A stretch of 64,000 nucleotides of DNA from Bacillus kexueae (GCF_022809095.1 NZ_JALAZE010000004.1:1-64000); one strand, 5' to 3'; counted from the stretch's first letter, positions 26,006 to 36,136 are shown. Program-made: numbers and translations. Notes: generated by a model not told the origin, from the letters alone.

Positions 26006-26422
26006 ATGCAACGACTTATTACGGCTTTTTTAACGATCTTACCGTTTACATATATGGGGTTTATTTGGTTTTTATCAAGCCACCCTTCTGATGAATTTAT
26101 TGAAACACCGTTTTGGTTCGATGACCTACTAAAAGAATCGCTGCATTTAGTTGAGTTTGGCATTTTATACTGGCTTTTCGTTCTGGCATTAATTCGTCAC
26201 AATCGCTTAACACAAAAGACGAGTGTCATCGTTGCCATCATTTCGATTCTTTACGGGTTAACCGATGAAATCCATCAAGCTTTCGTCCCGTCTCGTTCCG
26301 CTACTGTCATTGACTTCATAAAGGACACGATTGGTGTCATCGTTTCTTATTGGGTGTTGAAAACGTGGTATTTTACAAAAGAATCAACGCTGAAGCGCGT
26401 GTTAGTAAAGTTTTCCAAATAA
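26006..26422 (+). CDS. VanZ-family membrane protein
   Basis: A 138-residue protein with four predicted membrane segments. It has the VanZ hallmarks: WFLSSHPS after the first helix, the KESLHLVEFGILYWLF helix (the conserved H.xxF/Y-type core) and TDEIHQAFVPSRSATVIDFIKDTIG. VanZ proteins confer low-level teicoplanin resistance in enterococci, but the housekeeping role of Bacillus homologues is unclear. AAAGGAG precedes the ATG. It is divergent from spoIIQ and convergent with spoIID, with a shared terminator. Confidence 0.88.
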   Translation: MQRLITAFLTILPFTYMGFIWFLSSHPSDEFIETPFWFDDLLKESLHLVEFGILYWLFVLALIRHNRLTQKTSVIVAIISILYGLTDEIHQAFVPSRSATVIDFIKDTIGVIVSYWVLKTWYFTKESTLKRVLVKFSK

Positions 26423-26426
26423 AAGA

Positions 26427-26458
26427 AGGGCCTAAAGCTAAGGTCGCTAAAGGCCCTT
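26427..26458. terminator. Terminator between the VanZ gene and spoIID
   Basis: AAGGGCCT (26427-26434) and AGGCCCTT (26451-26458) pair around a 16-nt loop between convergent genes. The flanking A/T tracts are short, so strength is uncertain. Confidence 0.7.
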
Positions 26459-26461
26459 TCG

Positions 26462-27481
26462 TTATTGTTTCGCCATGAAGGTCGAAATGTACGGATCAAC
26501 CGCCGCCACTTGAACTCCACTATAGTAATGCAGGACTATGTCTTCGTAATTCTTCCCTTCTTCCGCCATAAAATTTGCTCCGTATTGACTCATCCCTACA
26601 CCATGACCATTCCCTTTTGTCGTAATGATAATTTGTTCTCCTTTTCGCTCCCACGTAAAGTCCGTCGAATTTAACCCAAGTGCTTCACGAATTTCTCGAC
26701 CCGTAAAAGTTTTCCCATTTATATTAACGACGCCTACCCGTTGCCCCGGTGTTTTTTCCACAACCGTCCCTACTGAATTGTTATCTCCTACACTAACGCC
26801 TAGCTTCTGTTCAAATTCTGCGAGCGTAAATACTTTTCGGTCACTAAATTTTGGCGAGTTAGTATCCCATGGACTCTCCACACTCTTTAAATACGGAAGC
26901 TCTTCTGTCCAATAAGCCTCGGAGTTTTCGGTAAATCCATTGCTCGTTGAAAAGAACGATGCATCGATTGGTGTGTTATCATACGTTAAGATCTTCCCTT
27001 GTGTGGCAGCTACCGCTTCTGTAATCTTTTGAAGCTTCCATTCATAATCGGCTCCCCATTGTGCTTTTAGTTCTTGTTTATTTTTATATACTTGATGCAT
27101 TTGGGTATCCGTTACATCAGCTCCATCCGGAGTACCTACTTTTTTCTCGTTTAACAATTGTTTCACGATATACGTTCTCGCCGCTAACGCTTGGGCTTTT
27201 AGTGCTTCTAACTCGAACTCTGCTGGCATCTCAGAAGCGACAACCCCAATTACATACTCTTCTAGCGGAATTTCTTCGACTACTTTCGGTTCGGTTCGAT
27301 AAACCGCAATGGAGATGGGTGATTCAAGCAAAGCGACTGGCTGCTCAACTTCCTTTGTTAATTGAGTGTCTAACGTACTCGACGTGCTTTCCATAAATGG
27401 GGCCACAAGTAAGCTCGGCACCATGATAATGATGATAAAAACAGCGACAAAAATAAAAATTATTGGTTTGAATTGCTTCAT
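26462..27481 (-). CDS. spoIID: Stage II sporulation protein SpoIID
   Basis: A 339-residue lytic transglycosylase of the SpoIIDMP engulfment machine. It has one N-terminal membrane anchor (about residues 7-28), and the SpoIID domain begins near residue 55 ([34 protein letters not shown], with the catalytic Glu region). [18 protein letters not shown] and the C-terminal [20 protein letters not shown] are strong family motifs. GGGGGC precedes the ATG, and a SigE-type promoter lies 37-65 nt upstream. Array D begins behind that promoter. Confidence 0.95.
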   Translation of the reverse strand: MKQFKPIIFIFVAVFIIIIMVPSLLVAPFMESTSSTLDTQLTKEVEQPVALLESPISIAVYRTEPKVVEEIPLEEYVIGVVASEMPAEFELEALKAQALAARTYIVKQLLNEKKVGTPDGADVTDTQMHQVYKNKQELKAQWGADYEWKLQKITEAVAATQGKILTYDNTPIDASFFSTSNGFTENSEAYWTEELPYLKSVESPWDTNSPKFSDRKVFTLAEFEQKLGVSVGDNNSVGTVVEKTPGQRVGVVNINGKTFTGREIREALGLNSTDFTWERKGEQIIITTKGNGHGVGMSQYGANFMAEEGKNYEDIVLHYYSGVQVAAVDPYISTFMAKQ

Positions 27482-27517
27482 TTATTAGCCCCCATTCCAT
27501 GTCATTCTCTTCCTTAC

Positions 27518-27546
27518 AGTGTATTTAGTCGGACAACCTTTTATGA
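27518..27546 (-). promoter_or_regulatory. Candidate SigE promoter of spoIID
   Basis: On the minus strand TCATAAA (27546-27540), a 14-nt spacer and AATACACT (27525-27518) match the SigE consensus KMATATT/CATACAMT at 5 of 7 and 7 of 8 positions. SigE drives spoIID in B. subtilis. Confidence 0.55.
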
Positions 27547-27609
27547 CTTTTTTAAAATAGAAATGGGGACAAGTTTCAAAATACCGCGCTTCAATTGGAA
27601 GGTGCTTTT

Positions 27610-28450
27610 ACTCACTTGGGCGGTATTGCACCTTACTCGGGCGATGCACTACCCTCCTTGAGCTTTTACACTCTACTCTTGGCCGATGCTTCACCTCGCT
27701 CGGCGATTATGCACTTCACTCGGGCGGTGCTCTACCCTGCTTGGGCTTTTACACTCTTCACTTGGGCGTTGCTTCACCTCGCTCGGGCGATTACCTACTT
27801 CACTTGGGCGGTACTCTACCCTGCTTGGGCTTTTACACTCTTCACTTGGGCATTGCTTCATCTCGCTCGGCGATTATGCACTTCACTCGGGCGATGCTTC
27901 ACCTCGCTCGGGCGATTACCCACTTCACTTGGGCGATGCTCTACCCTGCTTGAGCTTTTACACTCTACTCTTGGGCGATGCTTCACCTCGATCGGGCGAT
28001 TACGCACCTCACTCGGGCGGTGCTCTACCCTGCTTGGGCTTTTACACTCTTCACTTGGGCGATGCTTCACTTCGCTCGGGCGATTACGCAATTCACTTGG
28101 GCGGTACTCTACCCTGCTTGGGCTTTTACACTCTTCACTTGGGCGTTGCTTCACCTCGCTCGGGCGATTACCCACTTCACTTTGGCGGTACTCTACCCTG
28201 CTTGGGCTTTTACACTCTTCACTTGGGCGTTGCTTCACCTAGTTCGGCGATTACGCACCTCACTCGGGCGGTGCCCTACCCTCCTTGAGCTTTTACACTC
28301 TACAATTGGGCGATGCTTCACCTCGCTCGGGCGATTATGCACTTCACTTGGGCGGTGCTCTACCCTGCTTGGGCTTTTACACTCTTCACTTGGGCGGTGC
28401 TTCACCTCGCTCGGGCGATTACGCACTTCACTCGGGCGGTACCACACAAT
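27610..28450 (+). repeat. 21-bp tandem array D (TTGGGCG family) with 84-bp higher-order repeat
   Basis: About 40 units. GGGCG or a variant starts at 27618, 27639, 27660 and so on to 28434. Most of the array repeats a fixed four-unit block of 84 bp: GGGCGGTGCTCTACCCTGCTT, GGGCTTTTACACTCTTCACTT, GGGCGTTGCTTCACCTCGCTC and GGGCGATTACGCACTTCACTC. Three units (near 27698, 27868 and 28243) lack one G and are 20 bp, breaking the frame. It fills the gap between spoIID and murA. The long open frames across it (heptapeptides such as LGRCFTS) have no ribosome binding site and I do not call them. Confidence 0.95.
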
Positions 28451-28554
28451 TCGCTCTTCTTTAACGCTTTACCCTCCTTGCTCCATGACAACCAGGTAAC
28501 GATGTTTCCAAAACTTGTTTTACAAAAAATACTAGTAAGCCGACCATTAATATG

Positions 28555-28580
28555 TATAATAGAAATTGGAAACGCTTACA
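28555..28580 (+). promoter_or_regulatory. Orphan TATAAT and cre-like site after array D
   Basis: TATAAT (28555-28560) is followed by TGGAAACGCTTACA (28567-28580), which matches the CcpA cre consensus TGWAARCGYTWNCW at 13 of 14 positions. No convincing gene follows on either strand: the only frames before the murA terminator are under 40 codons and lack a ribosome binding site. The rest of 28451-28711 is otherwise featureless. Confidence 0.4.
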
Positions 28581-28711
28581 AATATTCATTCTTAAAAAAC
28601 GTGCATATTATTAAATGAATTGGGAGACTTTAAAATCGTATCAGAGATTGAAAAGCAGAGGGAGCTTCAGGAAAGCATGGTAACGAGCGGATCTAAATCA
28701 AAGGCATAAAA

Positions 28712-28744
28712 AAAGTTAAAGTCCCATAATGGAACTTTAACTTT
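28712..28744 (-). terminator. Terminator of murA
   Basis: AAAGTTAAAGT (28712-28722) and ACTTTAACTTT (28734-28744) form an 11-bp stem immediately after the murA stop; TTTTTTA follows on the minus strand. Confidence 0.88.
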
Positions 28745-28745
28745 G

Positions 28746-30056
28746 TTAAGCGTTTAAGTCTTTAACCGTCGGTTGTTCTTCTACAACTTCTTGTACTTGT
28801 TCTGTTACACGTTCGATATCTGCACCGATTGCTTTTAATTTTTCGTGGAAGTTCACATATCCGCGGTCTAAATGTTTTAGTTCTGTTACACGCGTATAAC
28901 CTTCTGCCACTAATCCAGCTAATGTAAGGGCTGCTGCAGCGCGCAAGTCTGTTGCCGCAACTTCTGCTCCTTGAAGGTTACCAGGTCCGTTAATGATGAC
29001 TGAGCGTCCTTCGATTTTAATGTCACCGTTCATGCGACGGAATTCTTCCACGTGCATAAAGCGGTTTTCAAAGACGGTTTCAGTAATCATGCTCGTTCCG
29101 TTTGCTCGTAACAATAACGCCATCATTTGAGATTGCATATCTGTTGGGAATCCAGGGTGTGGCATCGTTTTCACATCGATTGGCTTAAGCACTTCTGGAC
29201 CAATGACGCGCAGACCTTCTGCCTCTTCAATAATTTCAATGCCCATTTCTTCCATCTTCGCAATTAATGACGTTAAATGCTCGGGTACAGCTCCTTTAAC
29301 GAGAACGTTCCCTCCAGTAATAGCGGCTGCAACCATAAACGTACCAGCTTCAATTCGGTCTGGAATGATGTGATGTTGAACACCGCGCAACGCTTCGACA
29401 CCTTCAATTCGGATCGTACCAGTACCTGCGCCACGGACCTTTGCGCCCATCGCATTTAAGTAATTGGCTAAATCCACGATTTCTGGCTCTTTTGCACAGT
29501 TTTCAATAACGGTCGTTCCTTCTGCTAGAACTGCTGCCATCATAATGTTTTCAGTTGCACCAACACTCGGGAAGTCCAAATAAATCTTGGCTCCGCTTAA
29601 TCGACCAGATACTTGAGCTTCAATGAAGCCGTTACCAACTTGAATCGTGGCACCCATTGCTTCAAAGCCTTTCAAATGTTGGTCAATGGGACGTGAACCG
29701 ATTGCGCACCCTCCAGGTAAGGCAACACGCGCTTGACCTTTACGGGCAAGAAGCGGACCCATAACAAGGACAGATGCTCGCATTTTTCTTACGTATTCAA
29801 AAGGTGCTTCCGTAGAAAGCTCTCGTGATGCATCGACCATGACTTGATGATTGTCAAACGAGACTTCCGCACCTAAATGGCGAAGAACCTCGTTAATGGT
29901 ATAAACATCGGAGAGCGTAGGTACATCACAGATTAAGCTTTTTCCTTCACTTGCTAATAAAGATGCAGCGATTACAGGTAAAACGGCATTTTTTGCTCCT
30001 TCTACTTTTACGGTACCGTTTAACTTTCGACCGCCGCGGACGATGATTTTTTCCAA
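28746..30056 (-). CDS. murA: UDP-N-acetylglucosamine 1-carboxyvinyltransferase MurA
   Basis: A 436-residue enzyme of the first committed step of peptidoglycan synthesis, transferring enolpyruvate from PEP to UDP-GlcNAc. [21 protein letters not shown] holds the conserved Lys-Asn pair, and Cys117 in [15 protein letters not shown] is the catalytic, fosfomycin-sensitive Cys. The TTG start follows GGAGGGGAAT. The position beside ywmB and spoIID corresponds to B. subtilis murAA. A C-terminal extension of about 15 residues ([20 protein letters not shown]) follows the usual end. Confidence 0.96.
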   Translation of the reverse strand: MEKIIVRGGRKLNGTVKVEGAKNAVLPVIAASLLASEGKSLICDVPTLSDVYTINEVLRHLGAEVSFDNHQVMVDASRELSTEAPFEYVRKMRASVLVMGPLLARKGQARVALPGGCAIGSRPIDQHLKGFEAMGATIQVGNGFIEAQVSGRLSGAKIYLDFPSVGATENIMMAAVLAEGTTVIENCAKEPEIVDLANYLNAMGAKVRGAGTGTIRIEGVEALRGVQHHIIPDRIEAGTFMVAAAITGGNVLVKGAVPEHLTSLIAKMEEMGIEIIEEAEGLRVIGPEVLKPIDVKTMPHPGFPTDMQSQMMALLLRANGTSMITETVFENRFMHVEEFRRMNGDIKIEGRSVIINGPGNLQGAEVAATDLRAAAALTLAGLVAEGYTRVTELKHLDRGYVNFHEKLKAIGADIERVTEQVQEVVEEQPTVKDLNA

Positions 30057-30088
30057 GGTATTCCCCTCCGCGTCCCAATTTCTCTATA

Positions 30089-30829
30089 TTAATATTCAGT
30101 CGTGATGATTGGTGTTCCTACAATAACCGTAGTATTACCGCCCAATCCTGCGTTTCGTAACGCTACTTGAATATTCATGTTGCCTTTTTCCGTAGGAATG
30201 GCTTGATTCCAATCTGATGTTAATCCGGAAATCGAGACAAAGTTCTCTTCGACCAATGCCTCTACCGATTTTGCTCGAAATTTGTCTAAAATTCTTTCTG
30301 CTTGAAATTGCAAAACACTTTCAATCTTATCACTTGTATGACCTCTTACACAAGTGAAAATCTGCACATTTCCATTAAATTTACGTAACAAATTCTCGTT
30401 AAAATACTGGGTGTAATCTGCCCATTTTTCGTCATGCCAACCTGTACCAGAAGCATTATAAAGAATATACGATTGCGAGTGGTTATTTATGGTGGTGGTT
30501 ACAATTTGAAGTGTTTCTTTTACATTTAAATGGTGGATTTCACGCGTACCGATCCATTTGTGTACATTCTCTTCTTTTTGTTCCGACCATTTATATAGAC
30601 GAAACTCTTGGATCATTTGTTGCACATTTTCATCGTCTTGAATCGGTTTTTTCATATAAACGTTCCATTCATCGATTGAAATGTTTTCAAGCTGTAATCC
30701 TTCCACAATTTTTTCTAAATTTGACACGTCACTCTCGGCACCTTGAATGGAATGCTTCCCCACTAAACTGACAAAAATAAGTAAAGCAACAATCGTTAAC
30801 ATCAGATTATTTCTCTTCATTTCCGACAC
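30089..30829 (-). CDS. ywmB: YwmB-like protein (TATA-box-binding-protein-like fold family)
   Basis: A 246-residue probably exported protein with an N-terminal hydrophobic segment (about residues 9-29). The body (NISIDEWNVYMKKPI, then ILYNASGTGWHDEKWADYTQYFNENLLRKFNG, then a C-terminus with TSDWNQAIPTEKGNMNIQVALRNAG) fits the YwmB family found between murA and the atp region in Bacilli. Its function is unknown. The start is either GTG 30829 or ATG 30820; AAGGAGAGGGA serves both. It lies 32 nt upstream of murA and is probably cotranscribed. Confidence 0.85.
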   Translation of the reverse strand: MSEMKRNNLMLTIVALLIFVSLVGKHSIQGAESDVSNLEKIVEGLQLENISIDEWNVYMKKPIQDDENVQQMIQEFRLYKWSEQKEENVHKWIGTREIHHLNVKETLQIVTTTINNHSQSYILYNASGTGWHDEKWADYTQYFNENLLRKFNGNVQIFTCVRGHTSDKIESVLQFQAERILDKFRAKSVEALVEENFVSISGLTSDWNQAIPTEKGNMNIQVALRNAGLGGNTTVIVGTPIITTEY

Positions 30830-30904
30830 TCCCTCTCCTTATTAAAAGTGTTGCCGGAAACAAAGCGATGATACTTGGAAAAAGTCGTCAAAATTAGACA
30901 GGCC

Positions 30905-31138
30905 CTACTGCATAATCAGTGGGATTTGCCGTGACCAAAATAGAAAGTCTAGGAAAAAGTTACTAACGGATGTTCCAATGGCAATGGTTAATAATATTAA
31001 TAACAATCTCGCTTCAAACACACGCCCTTTTCGAATTACTTTTTCAATCGGCAGTGCTTGCAGCGCATACCATGCCATGACGATAAAAATAAGATGAGAT
31101 ATGATGCTTATGATTGCCTGTTGCCCTAAAGCGACCAC
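30905..31138 (-). CDS. ywzB: DUF1146 membrane protein YwzB
   Basis: A 77-residue protein with two membrane helices (about residues 7-28 and 42-64) separated by a charged loop LPIEKVIRKGRVFEAR. This is the DUF1146 family, found near the ATP synthase genes in Bacilli and of unknown function. The GTG start has GGAGGAG 6 nt upstream. It probably forms an operon with ywmB and murA. Confidence 0.85.
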   Translation of the reverse strand: MVALGQQAIISIISHLIFIVMAWYALQALPIEKVIRKGRVFEARLLLILLTIAIGTSVSNFFLDFLFWSRQIPLIMQ

Positions 31139-31226
31139 GTTGACTCCTCCTTCATCTCTACAACTTCACATTACCTCAAAAATACCATGACAAAACCATT
31201 AATCGAAAGCAAAATGTAATAAAAAT

Positions 31227-31268
31227 AGGGAAGCTGTGCTCCGTTTAAACCGAGGAAGCCCAGTTTCC
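31227..31268 (-). terminator. Probable terminator of the nuo operon
   Basis: On the minus strand GGGAAACTG (31268-31260) pairs with CAGCTTCCC (31235-31227) with one mismatch, and TATTTTTATT follows. The loop is long (24 nt). Confidence 0.55.
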
Positions 31269-31312
31269 CTTCTATTATATACATGTTGATGATACCCAAT
31301 GAAAGATTTCCT

Positions 31313-32773
31313 CTATCCTCGATGAAAGATGTCGAGGGCCATTTGCGGATAGATTCCAAGAGCAAGTGTAAACACGAAGCAAATCGCGACAACAAGCCAC
31401 ACCGTCGTTGGAATAGAAGTCCGCTCCTTCTTCTTAGGAGGTCGAAAATACATTTGCACCATGACACCGAAATAATACACGTAGGAAACAATCGTTCCAC
31501 CTAGCAAGGCAATGACAAGGGCCCATTCAAGCGAACTTGAAGAAAAAGCCGTAAGTAAAATATGTAGCTTCGCAATAAACCCAGCCGTTCCTGGAATGCC
31601 CGCTAATGATAAAAGAAACACGGTCATCGCAATTGCGATAAAGGGAGACGTTCGATAAAGGCCGGCAAACGATTCTATTCTTCCCCCAATGACCTGGATC
31701 ACAGCGAAAGCTCCAATATTCATTAGCAAATACGCGAGTAAATAAAACCAAATCGTATCTAAGTAAAAATAAGGAGAAAGCGAGACAAACGCGACTAAAA
31801 TATAGCCGGCATGAGCAATGGACGAATAGGCAAGCATTCGCTTCACATTCATTTGCCTTAGGGCGATGACATTCCCAACAATGATGGCCAAAATAGCGAG
31901 TATGGCGATAAAAGGCTTTAACTGCTCAAACATCGTAAGCCCGTCATTCCCTTGAGCATTCCCAAATACCGAAAGAAAGACACGTATTAGTAGGATAAAA
32001 CCGGCTGTTTTCGACACAACGCTTAAAAACGATGTAACCGGAGTAGGTGCACCTTCATACACATCGGGAGCCCACATATGAAATGGGACGCTCGCGATTT
32101 TAAAGCTTAACCCGACGAACGTTAGGAGAAAGGCAAGCCCTAATACATATTGAACGCTTGCGTCTTGATTTTGGGCAAAGATAAGAACCATGTCACTAAT
32201 TTTTGTGGAACCAGATAATCCATACAAATAACTCAGTCCAAACAACGTAATCGCTGTTGCGATTCCCCCATTGATTACATATTTAAGGGCAGCTTCTGTT
32301 GATTTTCGCTTTTTCTTCAACCCAACTAAAATATAGGAAGAGATTGAAAGTAACTCAAGTCCGACGAATAAGGTTAGCAAGTCTCCGCTTGAACTCATTA
32401 TCATCGCCCCTAAGAGGGCTGTAAGAAATAAATAATAAAACTCACCGTGCGGAAATGAGTTATTACCCGTTTGGTAACCGACCGCTAATAATAAAACGAA
32501 TCCCGCTCCCACAAGAAGCAACCATTTAAACAGCTTCGCAAATTGATCAAGAACGAACGTATCGTATAAAATGGAAATCGTTCCTTCTCCTAAAAGAACA
32601 AACACGCTAATAATGGCGAAAACGATGCCAGAAAAAGCGAACCACCCTAACCACTGATGTGCCTTTTTCCGCCTGAATAAATCCATGATGGAAATGAGGA
32701 TAATCGTCAAAAAGATGATAAACTCTGGAATCATTGCCTTCCATTCATAACTTAAGAGCGTTTCTATATCCAT
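31313..32773 (-). CDS. nuoN: NADH-quinone oxidoreductase subunit N
   Basis: A 486-residue proton-pumping membrane subunit, antiporter-like, with about 14 helices. Core motifs are LLTLFVGLELLSISSYILVG (the conserved Glu of helix 5), FKIASVPFHMWAPDVYEGAPTPVTSFLSVVSKTAGF (the conserved Lys region of helix 7) and KRMLAYSSIAHAGY. It is the last gene of the 11-gene complex I operon. A strong GGGGGGTGA precedes the ATG, with only 7 nt after nuoM. Confidence 0.95.
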   Translation of the reverse strand: MDIETLLSYEWKAMIPEFIIFLTIILISIMDLFRRKKAHQWLGWFAFSGIVFAIISVFVLLGEGTISILYDTFVLDQFAKLFKWLLLVGAGFVLLLAVGYQTGNNSFPHGEFYYLFLTALLGAMIMSSSGDLLTLFVGLELLSISSYILVGLKKKRKSTEAALKYVINGGIATAITLFGLSYLYGLSGSTKISDMVLIFAQNQDASVQYVLGLAFLLTFVGLSFKIASVPFHMWAPDVYEGAPTPVTSFLSVVSKTAGFILLIRVFLSVFGNAQGNDGLTMFEQLKPFIAILAILAIIVGNVIALRQMNVKRMLAYSSIAHAGYILVAFVSLSPYFYLDTIWFYLLAYLLMNIGAFAVIQVIGGRIESFAGLYRTSPFIAIAMTVFLLSLAGIPGTAGFIAKLHILLTAFSSSSLEWALVIALLGGTIVSYVYYFGVMVQMYFRPPKKKERTSIPTTVWLVVAICFVFTLALGIYPQMALDIFHRG

Positions 32774-32780
32774 ATCTCTT

Positions 32781-34289
32781 TCACCCCCCCATTCCGTTTA
32801 ATACGATTTGTACCGTGTTGATGATTGAATCCGTAACCCATTGCGGAAAAAGACCGATACCGAAAATAAAAGCTGTTAACGCTGAAACGGAGAGCGTTTC
32901 AAACCATTTTAAATCGATGTGATTTCCCTCTTCTTTTCTTTGACCAAACGTTATGGCTAACACCGCACGAAGCATATACACCGCTGTCAAAATGAGGGCT
33001 ATTACTCCGAAGACCCCGATGTAAAGACTCGTTTGAAACACACCGACAAACGCCATCAACTCACTGATAAAGCCTGACATGCTCGGTAAGCCGAGAGACG
33101 CGAGACTAGCGACGAGCAAAAATCCCGCAAGCTTCGGTACATGATGGGCAAGTCCTCCGAGTCGCGCAAGATCTGTCGTCTGGAACCGCATCTCTACTGT
33201 ATTGACAAGGAAAAACAACAACGCCGCTATAAATCCGTGAGAAATCACTTGAAATATCGCCCCTTGGACACCTGCCTCATTAACCGCTCCTAGCCCTAAC
33301 AAAACAATTCCCATATGCGAAACACTTGAGTACGCTAACACTCTTTTAAACTCGGTTTGAATAAGGGCTAACACAGCACCGTACAACAAGTTCACTAACC
33401 CAACTAGCAACAACAATGGACTCATCGCTTGAAATTCACTTGGGAAAAATCCAAACCCAAATTGAATGAGTCCGTACGCCCCAATTTTTAATAAAATGCC
33501 CGCGTGGAGAATGACTGCAGCTGGAGGCGCATGAACATGGACGTTTAGCATCCACGTATGGAAAGGAAAGATTGGAAGCTTAATCCCAAAGGCGATGAAA
33601 AGCGTAAACGCTAGCCATGCTTTCGTTCCACTTTGGAATGAGTCATCGTTTCGGAAGAATGACGTCAACTCATCAATCGAAGTTGTACCCGTCGTGGCAA
33701 AAATAAATGCAATGACCAGCAATAAAAGCGCTGATCCTATACCGTTATAAATTAAATACGAGTAGGCCGCCTTTTCTTTTCTAGCGTCTCCCCATTTTCC
33801 AATCAAAAAGAAAAGAGAAACGAGCGTTAATTCAAAGAATAGAAAGAATAAGAAGAGATTATTTGATGCAAATACCCCAAGCATTCCGATGAACAAGAAG
33901 TAAAAGGCGACATAATACCCTTTTACCTTTTCTTGAATCCGAAAAGCAGCAACAGATGCAACTGTCGTTAAAATGGAGGTGAGCCAAAGCATCAGTAACG
34001 AAAAACCATTGACCGCTAACTCATATTCGATGGAGAATGGACGCGGCCCTTCATCGACGGGAAAAAAACCGAATGAAAGCCAGCTTCTCGCCTCTTCTAC
34101 TAGCGCTAAATCATATCCTTGGTGATACTTGATGAATAGCCAGCTACTGAAAACTAATGGCGGGATGGTGCCTAAAACGGCAAGGGTTCGAATGGTTTTC
34201 ACTTCTTGTTTTGACATAAATGCAATAAATAGTAGCGCGAGAAACGGAGAAAAAACAAGACAAGTTAGTATGATAGACGTCCCTTCCAT
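32781..34289 (-). CDS. nuoM: NADH-quinone oxidoreductase subunit M
   Basis: A 502-residue antiporter-like membrane subunit. NNLFLFFLFFELTLVSLFFLIG holds the helix-5 Glu, and GIKLPIFPFHTWMLNVHVHAPPAAVILHAGILLKIGAYG is the helix-7/8 core. The ATG at 34289 overlaps the nuoL stop (TAATG) and has GGAGG 9 nt upstream; the open frame seven codons longer begins inside nuoL with no ribosome binding site. Confidence 0.95.
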   Translation of the reverse strand: MEGTSIILTCLVFSPFLALLFIAFMSKQEVKTIRTLAVLGTIPPLVFSSWLFIKYHQGYDLALVEEARSWLSFGFFPVDEGPRPFSIEYELAVNGFSLLMLWLTSILTTVASVAAFRIQEKVKGYYVAFYFLFIGMLGVFASNNLFLFFLFFELTLVSLFFLIGKWGDARKEKAAYSYLIYNGIGSALLLLVIAFIFATTGTTSIDELTSFFRNDDSFQSGTKAWLAFTLFIAFGIKLPIFPFHTWMLNVHVHAPPAAVILHAGILLKIGAYGLIQFGFGFFPSEFQAMSPLLLLVGLVNLLYGAVLALIQTEFKRVLAYSSVSHMGIVLLGLGAVNEAGVQGAIFQVISHGFIAALLFFLVNTVEMRFQTTDLARLGGLAHHVPKLAGFLLVASLASLGLPSMSGFISELMAFVGVFQTSLYIGVFGVIALILTAVYMLRAVLAITFGQRKEEGNHIDLKWFETLSVSALTAFIFGIGLFPQWVTDSIINTVQIVLNGMGG

Positions 34290-36112
34290 TACCAATAACC
34301 TCCCATCCACACGTAAATGACGAGGAGAATCGTTAACCCGAAAAAGGCGACTGCTCCATAATGCTGCGTCTTACCTGTTTGTGCGTATGCTCCTCGTTTC
34401 CCTAGCCATACGACTGATTGAGCAATTGTTGCAACAAGTCCGCCAATGACGTAGCGATCAATAACCGATGTAATTTGGGCAATTCCCTTCACAAAAGCAA
34501 CGATTGTTCGATTATAAGCTTCATCGAGATAGTAACCCCGCTCCAGTAAGCGGTTCGTTGAACTTTCTTTTGGCGCTTTTGAAGGTCGATACAGCTGGTA
34601 TGCAATAAGGATTCCCGCAACGGAGAAAACGGTTGATACGACCGGCATCCACCACGGCCCTTCTGCATGAGTGAAAGCTGAGGTGAAATCTGATTCCAAC
34701 CAATCACTTAGAAAATGCCCAATAAACCCAACTAGGATAGACGCTGCCGCGACAATCCCTAATGTCCATTTCATCATCGCGGGTGATTCTACGTACCGAA
34801 TTTCTCGGTCTTTCTTTTCCCCAGGAAATACAAGGAATACGAGTCTAAACATATAAAAGGATGTAAGCATTGCGGTGATCATCGCGATCCAAAACAATGT
34901 ATAATGTCCGCTCTCCCATACGGATAGAAAAATTTCTTCTTTACTAAAGAACCCTGAAAATAAAGGAATGCCACTTAACGATAATGCTCCGATGACAAAT
35001 GTAGCACTCGTCCAACGTACGTCTTTTACCCCGCCCATTTGAAATATATTTTGTGTATGTACAATATGAATGACACTGCCCGCTGCTAAAAAGAGTAGTG
35101 CCTTAAAAAACGCATGCGTCGTCAAATGAAAAATCGCAGCGACATATCCTGCTGTCCCAAGTGCAAGCATCATAAACCCAAGCTGACTAATGGTTGAATA
35201 CGCTAAAATTCGTTTAATATCATTTTGTGCGGTGGCAATGGTTGCGGCAAAAATAGCGGTAAAAGCCCCAACGGATGCAACGACAGTAAGGGCGGTCTCA
35301 CTCGCCAGAAATAGCGGATATACATAAGCGACTAAATAAACACCAGCGGCAACCATCGTCGCTGCATGAATAAGTGCAGATACTGGAGTCGGACCTTCCA
35401 TCGCATCGGGTAACCATGTATGAAGGGGGAATTGACCTGATTTCCCAATGGCTCCAACAAAGATTAAAAGAGCAATTGTCGTCACAACAGAAGAAGATAG
35501 TGTCCCTTTTTCAACTCGTTGGAATAGCTCATGGAAGGAAAAGCTCCCGACGTGAAGGTAAATGAGTACGATGGCAACGAATAACCCAACATCCCCAATC
35601 CTCGTCATAATAAACGCTTTTTTCGCTGCCACTTTCGCTTTTTCACGCTCAAAGTAGAAACCGATGAGTAAAAAAGAACCTAAACCAACAAGCTCCCAAA
35701 AAACGTACAGTTGGAGAATATTCGTCGTCATCACCAATGACGTCATCGCAAATGTAAACAAGCCTAAGTAAGCGAAATAAATAGAAAACCGCTCATTCCC
35801 TTTCATGTAGGCAGTTGAATATAGATGAACAAACAAGCTAATAACCGAAACGATCACGAGCATAAGCGCGTTTAAAGCGGTAATTTGGTATCCGACCGAA
35901 ATGTCCACCTCACCAATTGAAAACCATGAGACTTCACGAACGAACGTGTCGCCGCTGCCTCGCTCGTAAAAAACAAAGAAAGAAGCTAAGACCGATAAGC
36001 TTACGAGTAAACTCGCTACCATTCCACTTTTCTCTTTCAGACGTTTTCCTAAAAGAAGAAGCAGAATAAAAGACACGAAAGGAAAGAGTGGAATTATCCA
36101 AGCGACCTGCAT
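34289..36112 (-). CDS. nuoL: NADH-quinone oxidoreductase subunit L
   Basis: About 607 residues with roughly 16 helices, including the long C-terminal part that carries the lateral helix HL. Motifs are LFVFWELVGLGSFLLIGFYFE, KSGQFPLHTWLPDAMEGPTPVSALIHAATMVAAGVYL and KRILAYSTISQLGFMMLALG. The ATG at 36112 and a GTG just before it are both reachable from GGAGGTGA; the GTG at 36130 overlaps that site. It pumps protons at the distal end of the membrane arm. Confidence 0.94.
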   Translation of the reverse strand: MQVAWIIPLFPFVSFILLLLLGKRLKEKSGMVASLLVSLSVLASFFVFYERGSGDTFVREVSWFSIGEVDISVGYQITALNALMLVIVSVISLFVHLYSTAYMKGNERFSIYFAYLGLFTFAMTSLVMTTNILQLYVFWELVGLGSFLLIGFYFEREKAKVAAKKAFIMTRIGDVGLFVAIVLIYLHVGSFSFHELFQRVEKGTLSSSVVTTIALLIFVGAIGKSGQFPLHTWLPDAMEGPTPVSALIHAATMVAAGVYLVAYVYPLFLASETALTVVASVGAFTAIFAATIATAQNDIKRILAYSTISQLGFMMLALGTAGYVAAIFHLTTHAFFKALLFLAAGSVIHIVHTQNIFQMGGVKDVRWTSATFVIGALSLSGIPLFSGFFSKEEIFLSVWESGHYTLFWIAMITAMLTSFYMFRLVFLVFPGEKKDREIRYVESPAMMKWTLGIVAAASILVGFIGHFLSDWLESDFTSAFTHAEGPWWMPVVSTVFSVAGILIAYQLYRPSKAPKESSTNRLLERGYYLDEAYNRTIVAFVKGIAQITSVIDRYVIGGLVATIAQSVVWLGKRGAYAQTGKTQHYGAVAFFGLTILLVIYVWMGGYW

Positions 36113-36136
36113 CACATGCTTCACCTCCACGTTCGT

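Noticed and set aside
27595-28499. Long ORFs on both strands across array D
   Set aside because: Same artefact: several frames are open together, 20-bp units break the frame, and there are no start signals.
31171-31500. 109-codon minus-strand ORF overlapping the end of nuoN
   Set aside because: It overlaps the conserved C-terminus of nuoN in another frame and reads through the terminator.
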